Of a DNA stretch of 48,797 nt, positions 41,954 through 48,674 are shown piece after piece. Location of the stretch: positions 1 to 48,797 of the forward strand of contig JALEHU010000126.1 of the NCBI GenBank assembly GCA_022770365.1, in the 5' to 3' direction. The notes under the pieces are model-generated. The model had not been told where the DNA came from. It made no database searches and worked only from the letters and a program-made list of their open reading frames with translations. Both the position numbers and the translations under genes were made by a program. This stretch comes from Blautia sp. GTDB lineage: Bacteria > Bacillota > Clostridia > Lachnospirales > Lachnospiraceae. How positions within the stretch are numbered: the stretch's first letter is position 1; each line of letters opens with the position of its first letter.

Positions 41954-42367
41954 ATGAGTAAACCCAAAATCGCCTTTATCTGTGTTCACAATTCCTGCCG
42001 GAGTCAGATCGCAGAGGCATTAGGCAGGCATCTTGCATCCGATGTATTTGAAAGTTATTCTGCGGGAACTGAGATAAAGAATTGTATCAATCAGGATGCG
42101 GTACGTCTCATGAAAGAAATATACCACATCGATATGGAGGCAGAAGGGCAGCATAATAAATTGCTGGAGAAATTGCCTCCTGTGGATGGAGTAGTCACAA
42201 TGGGATGCAATGTGCAGTGCCCGCTCCTGCCGTGTAAATGGAGAGAAGACTGGGGTCTGGATGACCCGACAGGACAGCCTGATGAGGTGTTTATTGAAAC
42301 AATCAGGCAGATTGAAGAAAAGATCCTTCAGCTGAAGGCCAGGCTGAGCATCGAGGGTGAACTCTAA
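41954..42367 (+). CDS. arsC: Arsenate reductase, low-molecular-weight phosphatase type
   Basis: This 137-aa protein resembles thioredoxin-coupled ArsC, which reduces arsenate to arsenite in the cytoplasm. The P-loop is C10-V-H-N-S-C-R16-S, following IAFI. The redox cysteines are probably C85 and C89 or C94 in MGCNVQCPLLPC. The aspartate of the phosphatase fold is in LDDPTGQPDE. An AAGGAG site lies before the ATG. No arsR, arsB or acr3 gene is adjacent, so export would rely on genes elsewhere. A protein tyrosine phosphatase role is less likely because the extra cysteines and the CNVQCP pattern are those of ArsC. Confidence 0.88.
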   Translation: MSKPKIAFICVHNSCRSQIAEALGRHLASDVFESYSAGTEIKNCINQDAVRLMKEIYHIDMEAEGQHNKLLEKLPPVDGVVTMGCNVQCPLLPCKWREDWGLDDPTGQPDEVFIETIRQIEEKILQLKARLSIEGEL

Positions 42368-42416
42368 CCCATTAATTCCGACAGTAAACTTACGCAATCG
42401 AACGTTATATAAAAGA

Positions 42417-42445
42417 TTGAAAGAATAGACAATGAATGATATAAT
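42417..42445 (+). promoter_or_regulatory. Promoter of the toxin-antitoxin pair
   Basis: TTGAAA and TATAAT are 17 bases apart, with TG before the -10 box. It lies about 30 bases before the antitoxin start. Confidence 0.8.
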
Positions 42446-42474
42446 TTGCATATATTAACCGGGAGGTGAATAAT

Positions 42475-42753
42475 GTGTTTGCATTACAGGAAACAATCAG
42501 ACCTTCAGCAGATCTGAGAAACCATTATAATGAGATATCAAAACAGTGCAGGGAAGGAAAAGAAGCAGTGATTATCACTGTGAATGGAAGAGGAGATACC
42601 GTATCTCTTTCTTATGAAGAATACAAAAATATGAAAGCAAGAATAGAATTGCTGGAAATTCTTACGGAAGCAGAAGATGATGTGAAGAACGGACGTGTTG
42701 CATCGATAAATGAAACCTTTGATGACTTACGGGCTATACTGCAGGAGGGTTAA
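42475..42753 (+). CDS. Phd/YefM-type antitoxin
   Basis: This is a 92-aa antitoxin of the Phd/YefM or RelB-like fold. The start taken is the GTG eight bases after GGGAGG; a GTG nine bases upstream is part of that site. The N-terminal half (PSADLRNHYNEISKQCREGK, then VIITVNGRGDTVSLSYEEY) is the DNA-binding dimer domain with its Arg-Asn-His-Tyr helix. The acidic C-terminal tail (TEAEDDVKNGR...FDDLRAILQ) should wrap the toxin. The gene is just ahead of the toxin gene, with a two-base gap, and likely represses the promoter upstream. Confidence 0.85.
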   Translation: MFALQETIRPSADLRNHYNEISKQCREGKEAVIITVNGRGDTVSLSYEEYKNMKARIELLEILTEAEDDVKNGRVASINETFDDLRAILQEG

Positions 42754-42755
42754 CT

Positions 42756-43073
42756 TTGAGGTACAATATTGTTCGTACTGATACAGCAGACGCTGGTATC
42801 CGAAAGATAGTACTATATATAGCACAGAATTTTGGTAATGAAGTAGCATTGAAGAAACTTGATGAAATTGAGGAAAGAATACTTAGACTGGGAGATGAGC
42901 CTTATATTGGAGTTGATCCCAGATATCCGGTATTAAAACGGCAAGGATATAGAGTATTGATCCTTGAAAAAGATCTTGTATTTTATAAGGTTGATGAGGT
43001 AAAAAAAGAAGTTGTCATATATGCAGTTGCAGACCAGAGACAGGACTATTTGAATATTATTCGGGGGCTTTAG
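42756..43073 (+). CDS. RelE/ParE superfamily toxin
   Basis: This 105-aa protein has the RelE/ParE fold. Translation begins at TTG, 13 bases after the start of an AGGAGGG site at the end of the antitoxin gene. Typical features are an N-terminal helix pair (ADAGIRKIVLYIAQNF, then KKLDEIEERI), followed by PYIGVDPRYP and the strand-rich end GYRVLILEKDLVFYKVD...VVIYAVADQRQDY. RelE members cleave mRNA on the ribosome and ParE members inhibit gyrase. The arginine in GYRVL and the C-terminal tyrosine-bearing end fit the RelE side better, but this is not decisive. A truncated spoIIID copy begins 16 bases after its stop. Confidence 0.83.
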   Translation: MRYNIVRTDTADAGIRKIVLYIAQNFGNEVALKKLDEIEERILRLGDEPYIGVDPRYPVLKRQGYRVLILEKDLVFYKVDEVKKEVVIYAVADQRQDYLNIIRGL

Positions 43074-43089
43074 TCTGTGAGGCTTTTCA

Positions 43090-43221
43090 TTGAAAGATTA
43101 TATCGAAGAACGTGCAGTTGAGATTGCGAATTACATTATCGAGACCAGGGCAACGGTGCGCCAGACAGCGAAGAAATTCGGGATCAGTAAGTCTACGGTA
43201 CATATGGTAGTAACAAAATAG
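43090..43221 (+). pseudogene. Truncated second copy of spoIIID
   Basis: From a TTG start, 38 codons encode exactly the same residues as the first 38 codons of the intact spoIIID at 43438, including the helix-turn-helix (KKFGISKSTVH). Five unrelated codons and a stop follow. The DNA is about 91% identical over 114 bases: ten differences, all third-position and silent, and the last 36 bases identical. The GAGGCTT ribosome-binding region is also shared. The sigma-E-like promoter of the intact gene is absent; instead the toxin gene lies directly upstream. The product, if made, would be a 43-aa helix-turn-helix fragment. Confidence 0.85.
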
Positions 43222-43378
43222 AACGGGGTAGGCGGAGAGCGTGTTGATGATACTCCGGTACACAAGGCGCTTCGTGAGACATTGGCAAACCCCAGGATAT
43301 GTTAGAACCGGTAAAAACAGATGCGCTTAGGTGGTGAGTCTGATCCTCGAAATAAATGTGACGAAAAAAACGCTGCCA
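43222..43378. other. Spacer between the spoIIID copies, no recognisable gene
   Basis: This stretch separates the truncated and intact spoIIID copies. In the frame of the truncated copy it stays open for 25 codons (GGERVDDTPVHKALRETLAN and a few more) before a stop. I do not recognise that sequence. It may be debris of another gene. Confidence 0.5.
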
Positions 43379-43408
43379 TTCATACCTTATTCTTCTTCTG
43401 CATACACT
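43379..43408 (+). promoter_or_regulatory. Sigma-E-like sporulation promoter of spoIIID
   Basis: TTCATACC and CATACACT are separated by 14 bases. The -10 matches the mother-cell sigma-E consensus (CATACAnT) and lies 30 bases before the TTG start. spoIIID is sigma-E-dependent in known spore formers. Confidence 0.65.
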
Positions 43409-43437
43409 GTAAAAACAGCGTCTTCGGAGGCTTATCC

Positions 43438-43695
43438 TTGAAAGACTATATCGAAGAACGAGCAGTGGAGATTGCAAATTATATTATTGAAACCAGGGCA
43501 ACGGTACGTCAGACGGCGAAGAAATTCGGGATCAGTAAGTCTACGGTACATAAGGATGTCACAGAACGCCTCACCCAGTTAAACCCGTCCCTTGCGCGGC
43601 AGGCAAGGACTGTTCTGGATGTAAATAAGCAGGAGAGACATATCCGCGGCGGTCTGGCCACCAGGGAGAAGTACCTGCGCCTTGAACACAGATAG
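43438..43695 (+). CDS. spoIIID: Sporulation transcriptional regulator SpoIIID
   Basis: This 85-aa DNA-binding protein controls mother-cell gene expression during sporulation. The start is the TTG seven bases after CGGAGG. An in-frame ATG at 43321 would add 39 unrelated residues and lies before the sigma-E-like promoter, so it is rejected. The sequence from LKDYIEERAVEIANYIIETR, through KKFGISKSTVHKDVTERL, to QERHIRGGLATREKY follows SpoIIID of Bacillus closely. It has the helix-turn-helix in the first half and the basic C-terminal helix. Its presence implies a spore-forming lineage. A truncated copy lies 217 bases upstream. Confidence 0.93.
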   Translation: MKDYIEERAVEIANYIIETRATVRQTAKKFGISKSTVHKDVTERLTQLNPSLARQARTVLDVNKQERHIRGGLATREKYLRLEHR

Positions 43696-43709
43696 AAATC
43701 GAAAAGATC

Positions 43710-43769
43710 AATGCATGGAATGCGATGCAGCAGAACTGGAACAGTGCATGGCATTCTGTGCATTTTTTT
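43710..43769 (+). terminator. Terminator after spoIIID
   Basis: AATGCATGGAATGCGATGCA and TGCATGGCATTCTGTGCATT pair over 20 positions with three mismatches and are followed by T7. Confidence 0.8.
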
Positions 43770-43848
43770 GTATACCGGTTGAAAATCCATGCCTGGGGTG
43801 CTAAAATTTGCTGGGTAAGTTTTGATAGAATATAAGAAGAGAAATCCA

Positions 43849-43890
43849 GACAATACAGATAAGACAATACAGATAAGACAATACAGAAAG
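43849..43890. repeat. Three tandem 14-base repeats
   Basis: GACAATACAGATAA occurs twice exactly (43849, 43863) and a third time with a changed end (GACAATACAGAAAG, 43877), just before the decayed MATE gene. Confidence 0.85.
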
Positions 43891-43900
43891 AAAACGTGAA

Positions 43901-44380
43901 ATGATGAATATTAATCTGACAAAAGGGCCTGTTATGCGCTCTATGCTGTGCTTTGCAGTTCCCATGATTCTGGGGAATCTGATGCAGCAATGCTACAATA
44001 TTGCGGGGATGAATATTCTTCTGGATCTGTGGTTTGTACTTGGGTTGAAGAGAGGCGCTGCAGGTGCTGCACAGGCTACCGTGATTTCGCAGTATCTATC
44101 AGGACTCGGGATTGCCGGATATACAATCGTAAAATGTCCCTGGCTTCGCCCGGACAGAAGCCACTGGCATGTGCGGCTGTGCTGTATCAGGGAAATTGCA
44201 GGTTTTTCAGTTCTGATGCTTTCCGCCATTCCATCTGTGGGGGTAACGGGAATCTGGTGGTCAGTGCCGATTGGCTGGATCCTGGCAGACATAACCGGAT
44301 TTATCATAGAATTGTGGAATAGTCTGTGTGTGGATGCGGGAATGGACGCCCATAAGCTTAAAACAGAAAATTCTCCTTGA
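43901..44380 (+). pseudogene. Decayed MATE transporter gene
   Basis: The reading frame (about 159 codons against a usual ~450) joins separate pieces of a MATE transporter. The N-terminal start is MMNINLTKGPVMRSMLCFAV. A middle piece resembles the fifth and sixth helices (ILLDLWFVLGLKRGAAGAAQ). The end resembles the last helices (GVTGIWWSVPIGWILADITG). The part between (CPWLRPDRSHWHVRLC) does not look like membrane protein and is probably out of frame or rearranged. At least one large internal deletion has occurred. It would not form a working exporter. Confidence 0.75.
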
Positions 44381-44400
44381 CGGAAAGACAGCGTTCTGCT

Positions 44401-44514
44401 AAAATCTTCTCGATATCAGGGAGTAGTTCGCATCTTTTGAAGATGTTATGTATCACGTCATCACGCCTTACAGGCCGGGATATATACTGAAATAAGAACG
44501 AGACTTTTATCGCA
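44401..44514 (+). ncRNA. Probable yybP-ykoY manganese riboswitch
   Basis: The leader contains GGGAGTAG (44419-44426), then ACGTCATCACG and CCGGGATATA, in the order of the yybP-ykoY aptamer. The outer stem pairs AAAATCTTCTCG (44401-44412) with CGAGACTTTT (44499-44508). That 3' arm is also the left arm of the following terminator. Stabilising the aptamer (Mn bound) would break the terminator and switch the antiporter on. Assigned by motif memory, not by a covariance model. Confidence 0.72.
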
Positions 44515-44543
44515 TTTTTGTGTGCGGTAAAAGTCTCTTTTTT
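44500..44543 (+). terminator. Riboswitch-controlled terminator
   Basis: GAGACTTTTATCGCA and TGCGGTAAAAGTCTC form a 15-bp stem (one wobble) followed by T6. It overlaps the outer stem of the aptamer, so the two are mutually exclusive. Confidence 0.8.
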
Positions 44544-44585
44544 ATGCTGAAAGGGAATAATGAAAAAAAGACAGGAGGAATCATA

Positions 44586-45518
44586 ATGGAGATTTTATTA
44601 CAGGGGATACTTTTGGCAGTGGGATTTTTTATGCTGGTAAAAGGTGCGGACTGGTTTGTGGACGGAGCCGCCGGGATTGCGGAAAAATTCGGTATACCGC
44701 ATCTGGTAATCGGGCTTACCATCGTGGCGATGGGAACAAGTGCACCTGAAGCTGCTGTAAGTATCACAGCAGCATTAAAAGGAAATTCCGGTATTACCAT
44801 TGGGAATATAGTGGGAAGCAATATCCTGAATGTTCTGATCATTCTCGGGATAGCTTCTGTGATCGTGCCGGTCAAAGTGGCAGAGTCCACAGTTAAAACT
44901 GAAATTCCGTATATGTTGTTTGTCACATTTTTACTGCTTTTGCTTGGCTATACAGGAAATGAAATTGTGCTGTGGGAAGGTGTGGTTCTCTGGGCGGCAT
45001 TTATCCTTTATCTTCTGTATCTGTTCCGAATGGCAAAGCAGAACAGGACGGAGTTTGATGAAGAGAAAGAAATCCTGCCGGTATGGAAGCTTTTGCTGAT
45101 GGTGGCAGCCGGACTTGTGCTGATCATGCTTGGAAGTGATTTTGCCGTAGATTCAGCGACAGAACTTGCGAGAATTTTTGGTATGAGCGAGCGTTTTATC
45201 GGTCTGACGATTGTCGCGCTTGGAACCTCTCTGCCGGAGCTTGTAACTTCTGTGGCGGCAGCACGCAAGGGAAAAGCGGATATTGCGATCGGAAATATAG
45301 TAGGAAGCAATATGTTTAATATTCTCTTTGTGGTTGGTACGACAGCGCTGATCACTCCGGTAGTATTTGAGTCAAAATTTGTCATTGATCTGCTGGTTTC
45401 AGCTGCGGCCGGATTCCTTCTGCTGATCTGTGTGGCAAAAGATCATAAACTCACAAGAACGGGCGGAACTATTATGCTTGTTTCTTATGCGGCGTATTTT
45501 GTGTATCTGATCAGGTGA
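44586..45518 (+). CDS. Calcium/sodium antiporter family cation exchanger (YrbG type)
   Basis: This 310-aa membrane protein of the CaCA superfamily exchanges Ca or a related divalent ion for Na or H. The ATG follows ACAGGAGGAATCATA; the open frame extends 22 codons upstream into the terminator and is rejected. Ten membrane helices are expected in two inverted repeats. Each has the ion-binding alpha-repeat: GLTIVAMGTSAPEAAVS with GNIVGSNILN in the first, GLTIVALGTSLPELVTS with GNIVGSNMFN in the second. Both key glutamates and Asn/Ser residues are kept. The upstream manganese-type riboswitch suggests that export of Mn, perhaps alongside Ca, is its physiological role. Confidence 0.9.
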   Translation: MEILLQGILLAVGFFMLVKGADWFVDGAAGIAEKFGIPHLVIGLTIVAMGTSAPEAAVSITAALKGNSGITIGNIVGSNILNVLIILGIASVIVPVKVAESTVKTEIPYMLFVTFLLLLLGYTGNEIVLWEGVVLWAAFILYLLYLFRMAKQNRTEFDEEKEILPVWKLLLMVAAGLVLIMLGSDFAVDSATELARIFGMSERFIGLTIVALGTSLPELVTSVAAARKGKADIAIGNIVGSNMFNILFVVGTTALITPVVFESKFVIDLLVSAAAGFLLLICVAKDHKLTRTGGTIMLVSYAAYFVYLIR

Positions 45519-45541
45519 TGGGCGGTATGAAGGAGCGTCGG

Positions 45542-45604
45542 ATGATTTATGGAAAACTGAACCGGAGAATAAAAGTCCGGTATGATTTAGGAGAGGGAAA
45601 ATGA
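45542..45604 (+). CDS. Possible 20-residue peptide gene
   Basis: An ATG six bases after AAGGAG opens a 20-codon frame (MIYGKLNRRIKVRYDLGEGK). Its TGA overlaps the next start codon in an ATGA junction. The peptide is strongly basic. It may serve only to couple translation of the next gene, or it may be chance. No homology is known to me. Confidence 0.35.
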   Translation: MIYGKLNRRIKVRYDLGEGK

Positions 45605-45849
45605 GACTGGAACGAGTACAGGAAGCATTAAAACAGAAAAACATTACCTATCAATATACGGAAGAAGACGGGTGCGGAAGTCTGGACTTTATGTTCCGCG
45701 GACTGAGCTTTCATGTGTGGGAATACCAGGATGAAGTATGGGGCGCGGAAACGAATGTTTTTTCTGCGGGACGGAGCCGTGAAGTAGAGGGGGATTATGA
45801 AAAGGTGATCTCCGATGAGATTTTGTCATGGCCGGATATGACGGCATAG
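45601..45849 (+). CDS. Conserved small hypothetical protein
   Basis: This is an 82-aa cytoplasmic protein with no signal peptide or membrane helix. The ATG follows AGGAGAGGGAAA. It is acidic and rich in aromatic residues (FHVWEYQDEVWGAETNVF), with a compact alpha/beta look: a start helix (ERVQEALKQKN), three strands and an end helix. I do not recognise a named family or catalytic motif, though similar short proteins occur near metabolic genes in Lachnospiraceae, from memory. The next gene is a GNAT acetyltransferase 18 bases downstream, in the same transcript. Confidence 0.65.
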   Translation: MRLERVQEALKQKNITYQYTEEDGCGSLDFMFRGLSFHVWEYQDEVWGAETNVFSAGRSREVEGDYEKVISDEILSWPDMTA

Positions 45850-45867
45850 AAAGAATGAGGTGATAAT

Positions 45868-46428
45868 ATGCAGCTGACAGATATTTTTGCAGAGGGAAGT
45901 CAATACAGAGAACAGGTTTATGCTCTTTATGAGGAAGCATTTCCTGAAGAAGAAAAGAAACCGCTGTCATTAATGGAAGCGCTCACAGCAGAGGGAAAAA
46001 TGGAAATGCTGGCAGTTACGGAAGGTGATGAATTTGTCGGGCTTGCCATGAACATGCTGGCAGAAAAAACAGCTCTTCTGGATTATTTTGCTATTGCTTC
46101 GGATAAGCGCGGCGGCGGTTATGGAAGCCGGGCAATCGCGGCACTTCTGGAACGGTTTCGTGATAAGAAATATATTTTTGAGATTGAAATGCAGGACGAA
46201 ACAGCCGTAAACGCCCTGGACAGAAAGCGGCGCAAGGCTTTTTATTTACGAAACGGGCTGAAAGAAACAGGACTTTTTGCAAATGTGTATCAGACAGACT
46301 TTGAACTTCTGACCCCGGATGGAAGTCTGACATTTGAAGAATATGTGGGAATGCTGAACTATATTCTGGGCGACGAAGGCGTACGGCTCCTGCATCCGCG
46401 TCTGATCAGACAGGACGCGGACTGCTGA
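45868..46428 (+). CDS. GNAT family N-acetyltransferase
   Basis: This 186-aa acetyltransferase starts after GAATGAGGTGATAAT. The substrate-side region is VYALYEEAFPEEEKKP, and the acetyl-CoA loop is RGGGYGSRAIAALLERF (motif A, about residues 76-92). Motif B corresponds to RRKAFYLRNGLKETGLF. This pattern is common in Firmicutes acetyltransferases of unknown acceptor. It shows only distant similarity to the acetyltransferase at 16034. It converges on the apbE gene with only 36 bases between them, and no convincing terminator is visible there beyond a short CCGGA/TCCGG hairpin. Confidence 0.85.
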   Translation: MQLTDIFAEGSQYREQVYALYEEAFPEEEKKPLSLMEALTAEGKMEMLAVTEGDEFVGLAMNMLAEKTALLDYFAIASDKRGGGYGSRAIAALLERFRDKKYIFEIEMQDETAVNALDRKRRKAFYLRNGLKETGLFANVYQTDFELLTPDGSLTFEEYVGMLNYILGDEGVRLLHPRLIRQDADC

Positions 46429-46464
46429 GAGGACAATTCCGGAATGAATCCGGTTCAGCTATAA

Positions 46465-47541
46465 TTATTCAGAGGTTTCGGTGAGAACGATATTTTTGTC
46501 AAAGTCTTTTGTATAATGCAGTTCATAATCATCTGTAATAAAAATAGCTTCCGTATCAGGAATGGCTTCGATAAAATCCATGCCCTTTTCGTATCCCAGG
46601 GCAAAACAGGCGGTGCTTAAGGCATCTCCGTCCACAGATTTGTTCGAAATAATCGTGACTGCGATGAGGTCATTCGCGTAAGGATATCCGGTTTTGGGAT
46701 TCAGAATATGATGATACAGGGTACCGTCTTCCTCAAAAAACCGTTCATATATTCCGGAGGATACTACTGATTTGTCTGTGATATCCATTGCAGCAACTGT
46801 TTCATTCCGGTCGGCAAAGGGTTTCTGAACACCGATCCTGAACGGGGTGCCATCCGGTTTTGCCCCGATGCAGAGCACATTTCCGCCAAGATTGATGGTA
46901 GCACTCTGAACTCCCCGGGAAACCAGGAAATCCTTGATTCTGTCGGCAATGTATCCTTTGGCAATGCCGCCCAGGTCGAATTCTGTATCGTCGGATTCCA
47001 GAGAGATATCCTGACCATCGATGGAAACACCCTGGATGCCGCATCTGGAAAGTACATCCCGGATGTCCGGATCAGCCGGAACAGAAGGCGTTTCGGAAGT
47101 GAAATCCCAGAGTTCTGTAAGGGGAGCAATGGCGATATCAAAAGCTTCTCCGGAATTCTGTGTCCAGGAAAGACCGATGGATAAAAGTTCTGCCAGATCT
47201 TCGGATATATGATAAGTGTGCGGGTGGCCCTGAACGGGTGCAAGCTTCCGATGGTTCAGCTGAAAAAGTTCGCTTTCGGAGGCGGTTCTGCTGAAGATTT
47301 TTTCGTATTTGTCGCAGAGTTCCATGCACTGTGTGAGCAGAGATTCATCTTTGGAATCATAAATGGTGATAGTGACAATGGTATTGAGCCTGAAATCGGT
47401 GGAACGGATGTAGTCTTTGGTTTCTTCAGAGGAAGCGGATTTCAGGGAAGAACATCCGGTCATGCTCATCGCCAGAAAAACAGCAGACAAAATGACAGTC
47501 AACTGTAAAATGCGGATGTGTTTAAGCGATATTTTTTTCAT
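46465..47541 (-). CDS. apbE: FAD:protein FMN transferase, lipoprotein
   Basis: This 358-aa ApbE-family enzyme transfers FMN from FAD to threonine residues of extracytoplasmic flavoproteins such as Rnf or Nqr subunits and flavin reductases. The start follows an AGGAG site. Residues 1-29 form a lipoprotein signal peptide with the lipobox SMTGC (C30), so it is anchored outside the membrane. ApbE marks include GEAFDIAIAPLTELWDF, the FDLGGIAKGYIADR segment, INLGGNVLCIG, and the HHILNPKTGYPYAND and SVDGDALSTACFALG segments that bind Mg and FAD. No Rnf or flavoprotein gene is adjacent, so its clients lie elsewhere. Confidence 0.93.
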   Translation of the reverse strand: MKKISLKHIRILQLTVILSAVFLAMSMTGCSSLKSASSEETKDYIRSTDFRLNTIVTITIYDSKDESLLTQCMELCDKYEKIFSRTASESELFQLNHRKLAPVQGHPHTYHISEDLAELLSIGLSWTQNSGEAFDIAIAPLTELWDFTSETPSVPADPDIRDVLSRCGIQGVSIDGQDISLESDDTEFDLGGIAKGYIADRIKDFLVSRGVQSATINLGGNVLCIGAKPDGTPFRIGVQKPFADRNETVAAMDITDKSVVSSGIYERFFEEDGTLYHHILNPKTGYPYANDLIAVTIISNKSVDGDALSTACFALGYEKGMDFIEAIPDTEAIFITDDYELHYTKDFDKNIVLTETSE

Positions 47542-47631
47542 GGAAAATCTCCTGTAAGTATTTTCAAATGATCATCAGCAACAATTATATCGTAAAAATA
47601 CATTCCTGAAAAGCCGTGAAAGGAGTATTAA

Positions 47632-47814
47632 ATGAAGAATATAAGTAACTGTGAATACTGTATGAATTATTCCTATGATGAAGATTATGAATGCTATACC
47701 TGTGAAGTAAATCTTGATGAGGATGAAATGGCACGTTTTATCTCCGGAAATTTCAGTCAGTGTCCGTATTTTCGTATGGGTGACGAATATAAAATAGTAC
47801 GGAAGCAAATGTAG
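47632..47814 (+). CDS. DUF6472-like small cysteine-rich protein
   Basis: This 60-aa protein starts after GAAAGGAGTATTAA. Four cysteines form two C-x2-C pairs (C7, C10, C21, C24), with a fifth at C44, which suggests a small zinc-binding fold. The rest is acidic (VNLDEDEMARFISGN) with an aromatic end (CPYFRMGDEYKIVRKQM). From memory it matches a short family conserved in Lachnospiraceae (DUF6472). Its function is not known. It lies directly upstream of the ribosomal L10 promoter region. Confidence 0.75.
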   Translation: MKNISNCEYCMNYSYDEDYECYTCEVNLDEDEMARFISGNFSQCPYFRMGDEYKIVRKQM

Positions 47815-47818
47815 GATT

Positions 47819-47875
47819 ATTTCAATAAACAAATACAGAATATTTCAAAAAACAAATGCAGAATATTTCAAAAAA
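47819..47875. repeat. A/T-rich 23-base tandem repeats before the L10 promoter
   Basis: Two consecutive 23-base units, each starting ATTTCAAtAAACAAATrCAG, plus a partial third, end five bases before the TTGACA box. Being A-rich and directly upstream of a ribosomal promoter, they could act as UP elements. Confidence 0.75.
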
Positions 47876-47878
47876 GTC

Positions 47879-47907
47879 TTGACAGCGCCGGATAAACATG
47901 CTATTGT
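47879..47907 (+). promoter_or_regulatory. Promoter of the rplJ-rplL operon
   Basis: TTGACA and TATTGT are spaced by 17 bases. The L10 leader RNA starts just downstream. Confidence 0.8.
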
Positions 47908-47914
47908 ATCCAGG

Positions 47915-48028
47915 AACGCTGCCGAAGACAGTAGGTGCCGTAAGGCATAAGGATCAAAACGCCTACCGAGGACTAAGTATTCTATCAGGATTACACAAGG
48001 TCTGACTGTCATGCAGTCGGGCTTTTTT
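47915..48028 (+). ncRNA. Ribosomal protein L10 leader with attenuator
   Basis: The stem GTAGGTG (47931-47937)/CGCCTAC (47960-47966) with an inner GCCGTAAGGC hairpin follows CCGAAGACA and precedes CGAGG, as in the Firmicutes L10 leader. A terminator (GTCTGACTG/CAGTCGGGC, T6, 48000-48028) ends the leader. Excess L10 or L10-L12 complex is known to bind such leaders and cause termination. Confidence 0.85.
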
Positions 48029-48069
48029 ATTGCGCGGCGGTATAAATCTATAAGGAGGTGTACCATTTC

Positions 48070-48591
48070 ATGGCAAAAGTAGAACTGAAACAACCAATCG
48101 TAGAAGAAATCGCAAACAGCATCAAAGACGCACAGTCCGTAGTTCTCGTTAACTACAGTGGTCTTACTGTTGAACAGGATACTATTCTTCGTAAGGAATT
48201 AAGAGAATCTGGTGTTCAGTACAAAGTTTACAAAAACACTCTGATGAACCGTGCTTTTGCAGGAACAGCATGTGAAAGCCTTTGCCAGCATCTGGAAGGA
48301 ACCAACGCTCTTGCGATTTCCACAACAGACGCTACAGCACCGGCAAGAATCCTTGCTAAATATGCAAAACAGTATCCGGCATTAGAATTGATCGCCGGTG
48401 TCGTTGAAGGCAACTACAACGATCAGGCAGGAATCCAGGCTCTTTCCCAGATTCCATCCAGAGAAGAACTTCTTGGCAAACTGCTTGGAAGCATCCAGTC
48501 TCCGATTACCAACCTGGCTCGTGTTCTTAATCAGGTTGCAGAAGCTGGCGGAGCAGAAGCAGCAATCGCTGCAAAAGGCGCTGAGGCTTAA
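48070..48591 (+). CDS. rplJ: 50S ribosomal protein L10
   Basis: This is ribosomal protein L10, 173 aa, the base of the ribosomal stalk that holds L12 dimers. The ATG lies nine bases after AAGGAGGTG; an in-frame GTG upstream is inside that site. The N-terminal rRNA-binding domain is typical (VEEIANSIKDAQSVVLVNYS, KNTLMNRAF). The C-terminal helix that binds L12 ends in an Ala-rich tail (EAGGAEAAIAAKGAEA). It is first in its operon here: rplK and rplA are not upstream, and the neighbour is a DUF6472-like gene. Expression should be controlled by the leader just before it. Confidence 0.97.
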   Translation: MAKVELKQPIVEEIANSIKDAQSVVLVNYSGLTVEQDTILRKELRESGVQYKVYKNTLMNRAFAGTACESLCQHLEGTNALAISTTDATAPARILAKYAKQYPALELIAGVVEGNYNDQAGIQALSQIPSREELLGKLLGSIQSPITNLARVLNQVAEAGGAEAAIAAKGAEA

Positions 48592-48674
48592 TTGACAGGC
48601 CCGGGCTCATTTATGAATGTATCCCGCATACAGAACGGGAAGAAAAATAAATTATCATATGGAGGGAAATTAAA

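Noticed and set aside
43321-43437. Upstream ATG start for spoIIID adding 39 residues
   Set aside because: The extension is unlike SpoIIID, precedes the sigma-E-like promoter, and the TTG with CGGAGG matches the known protein start.
43948-44322. Alternative plus-strand frame over the decayed MATE gene
   Set aside because: It shows no membrane-protein character and no start signal; the other frame carries the MATE fragments.
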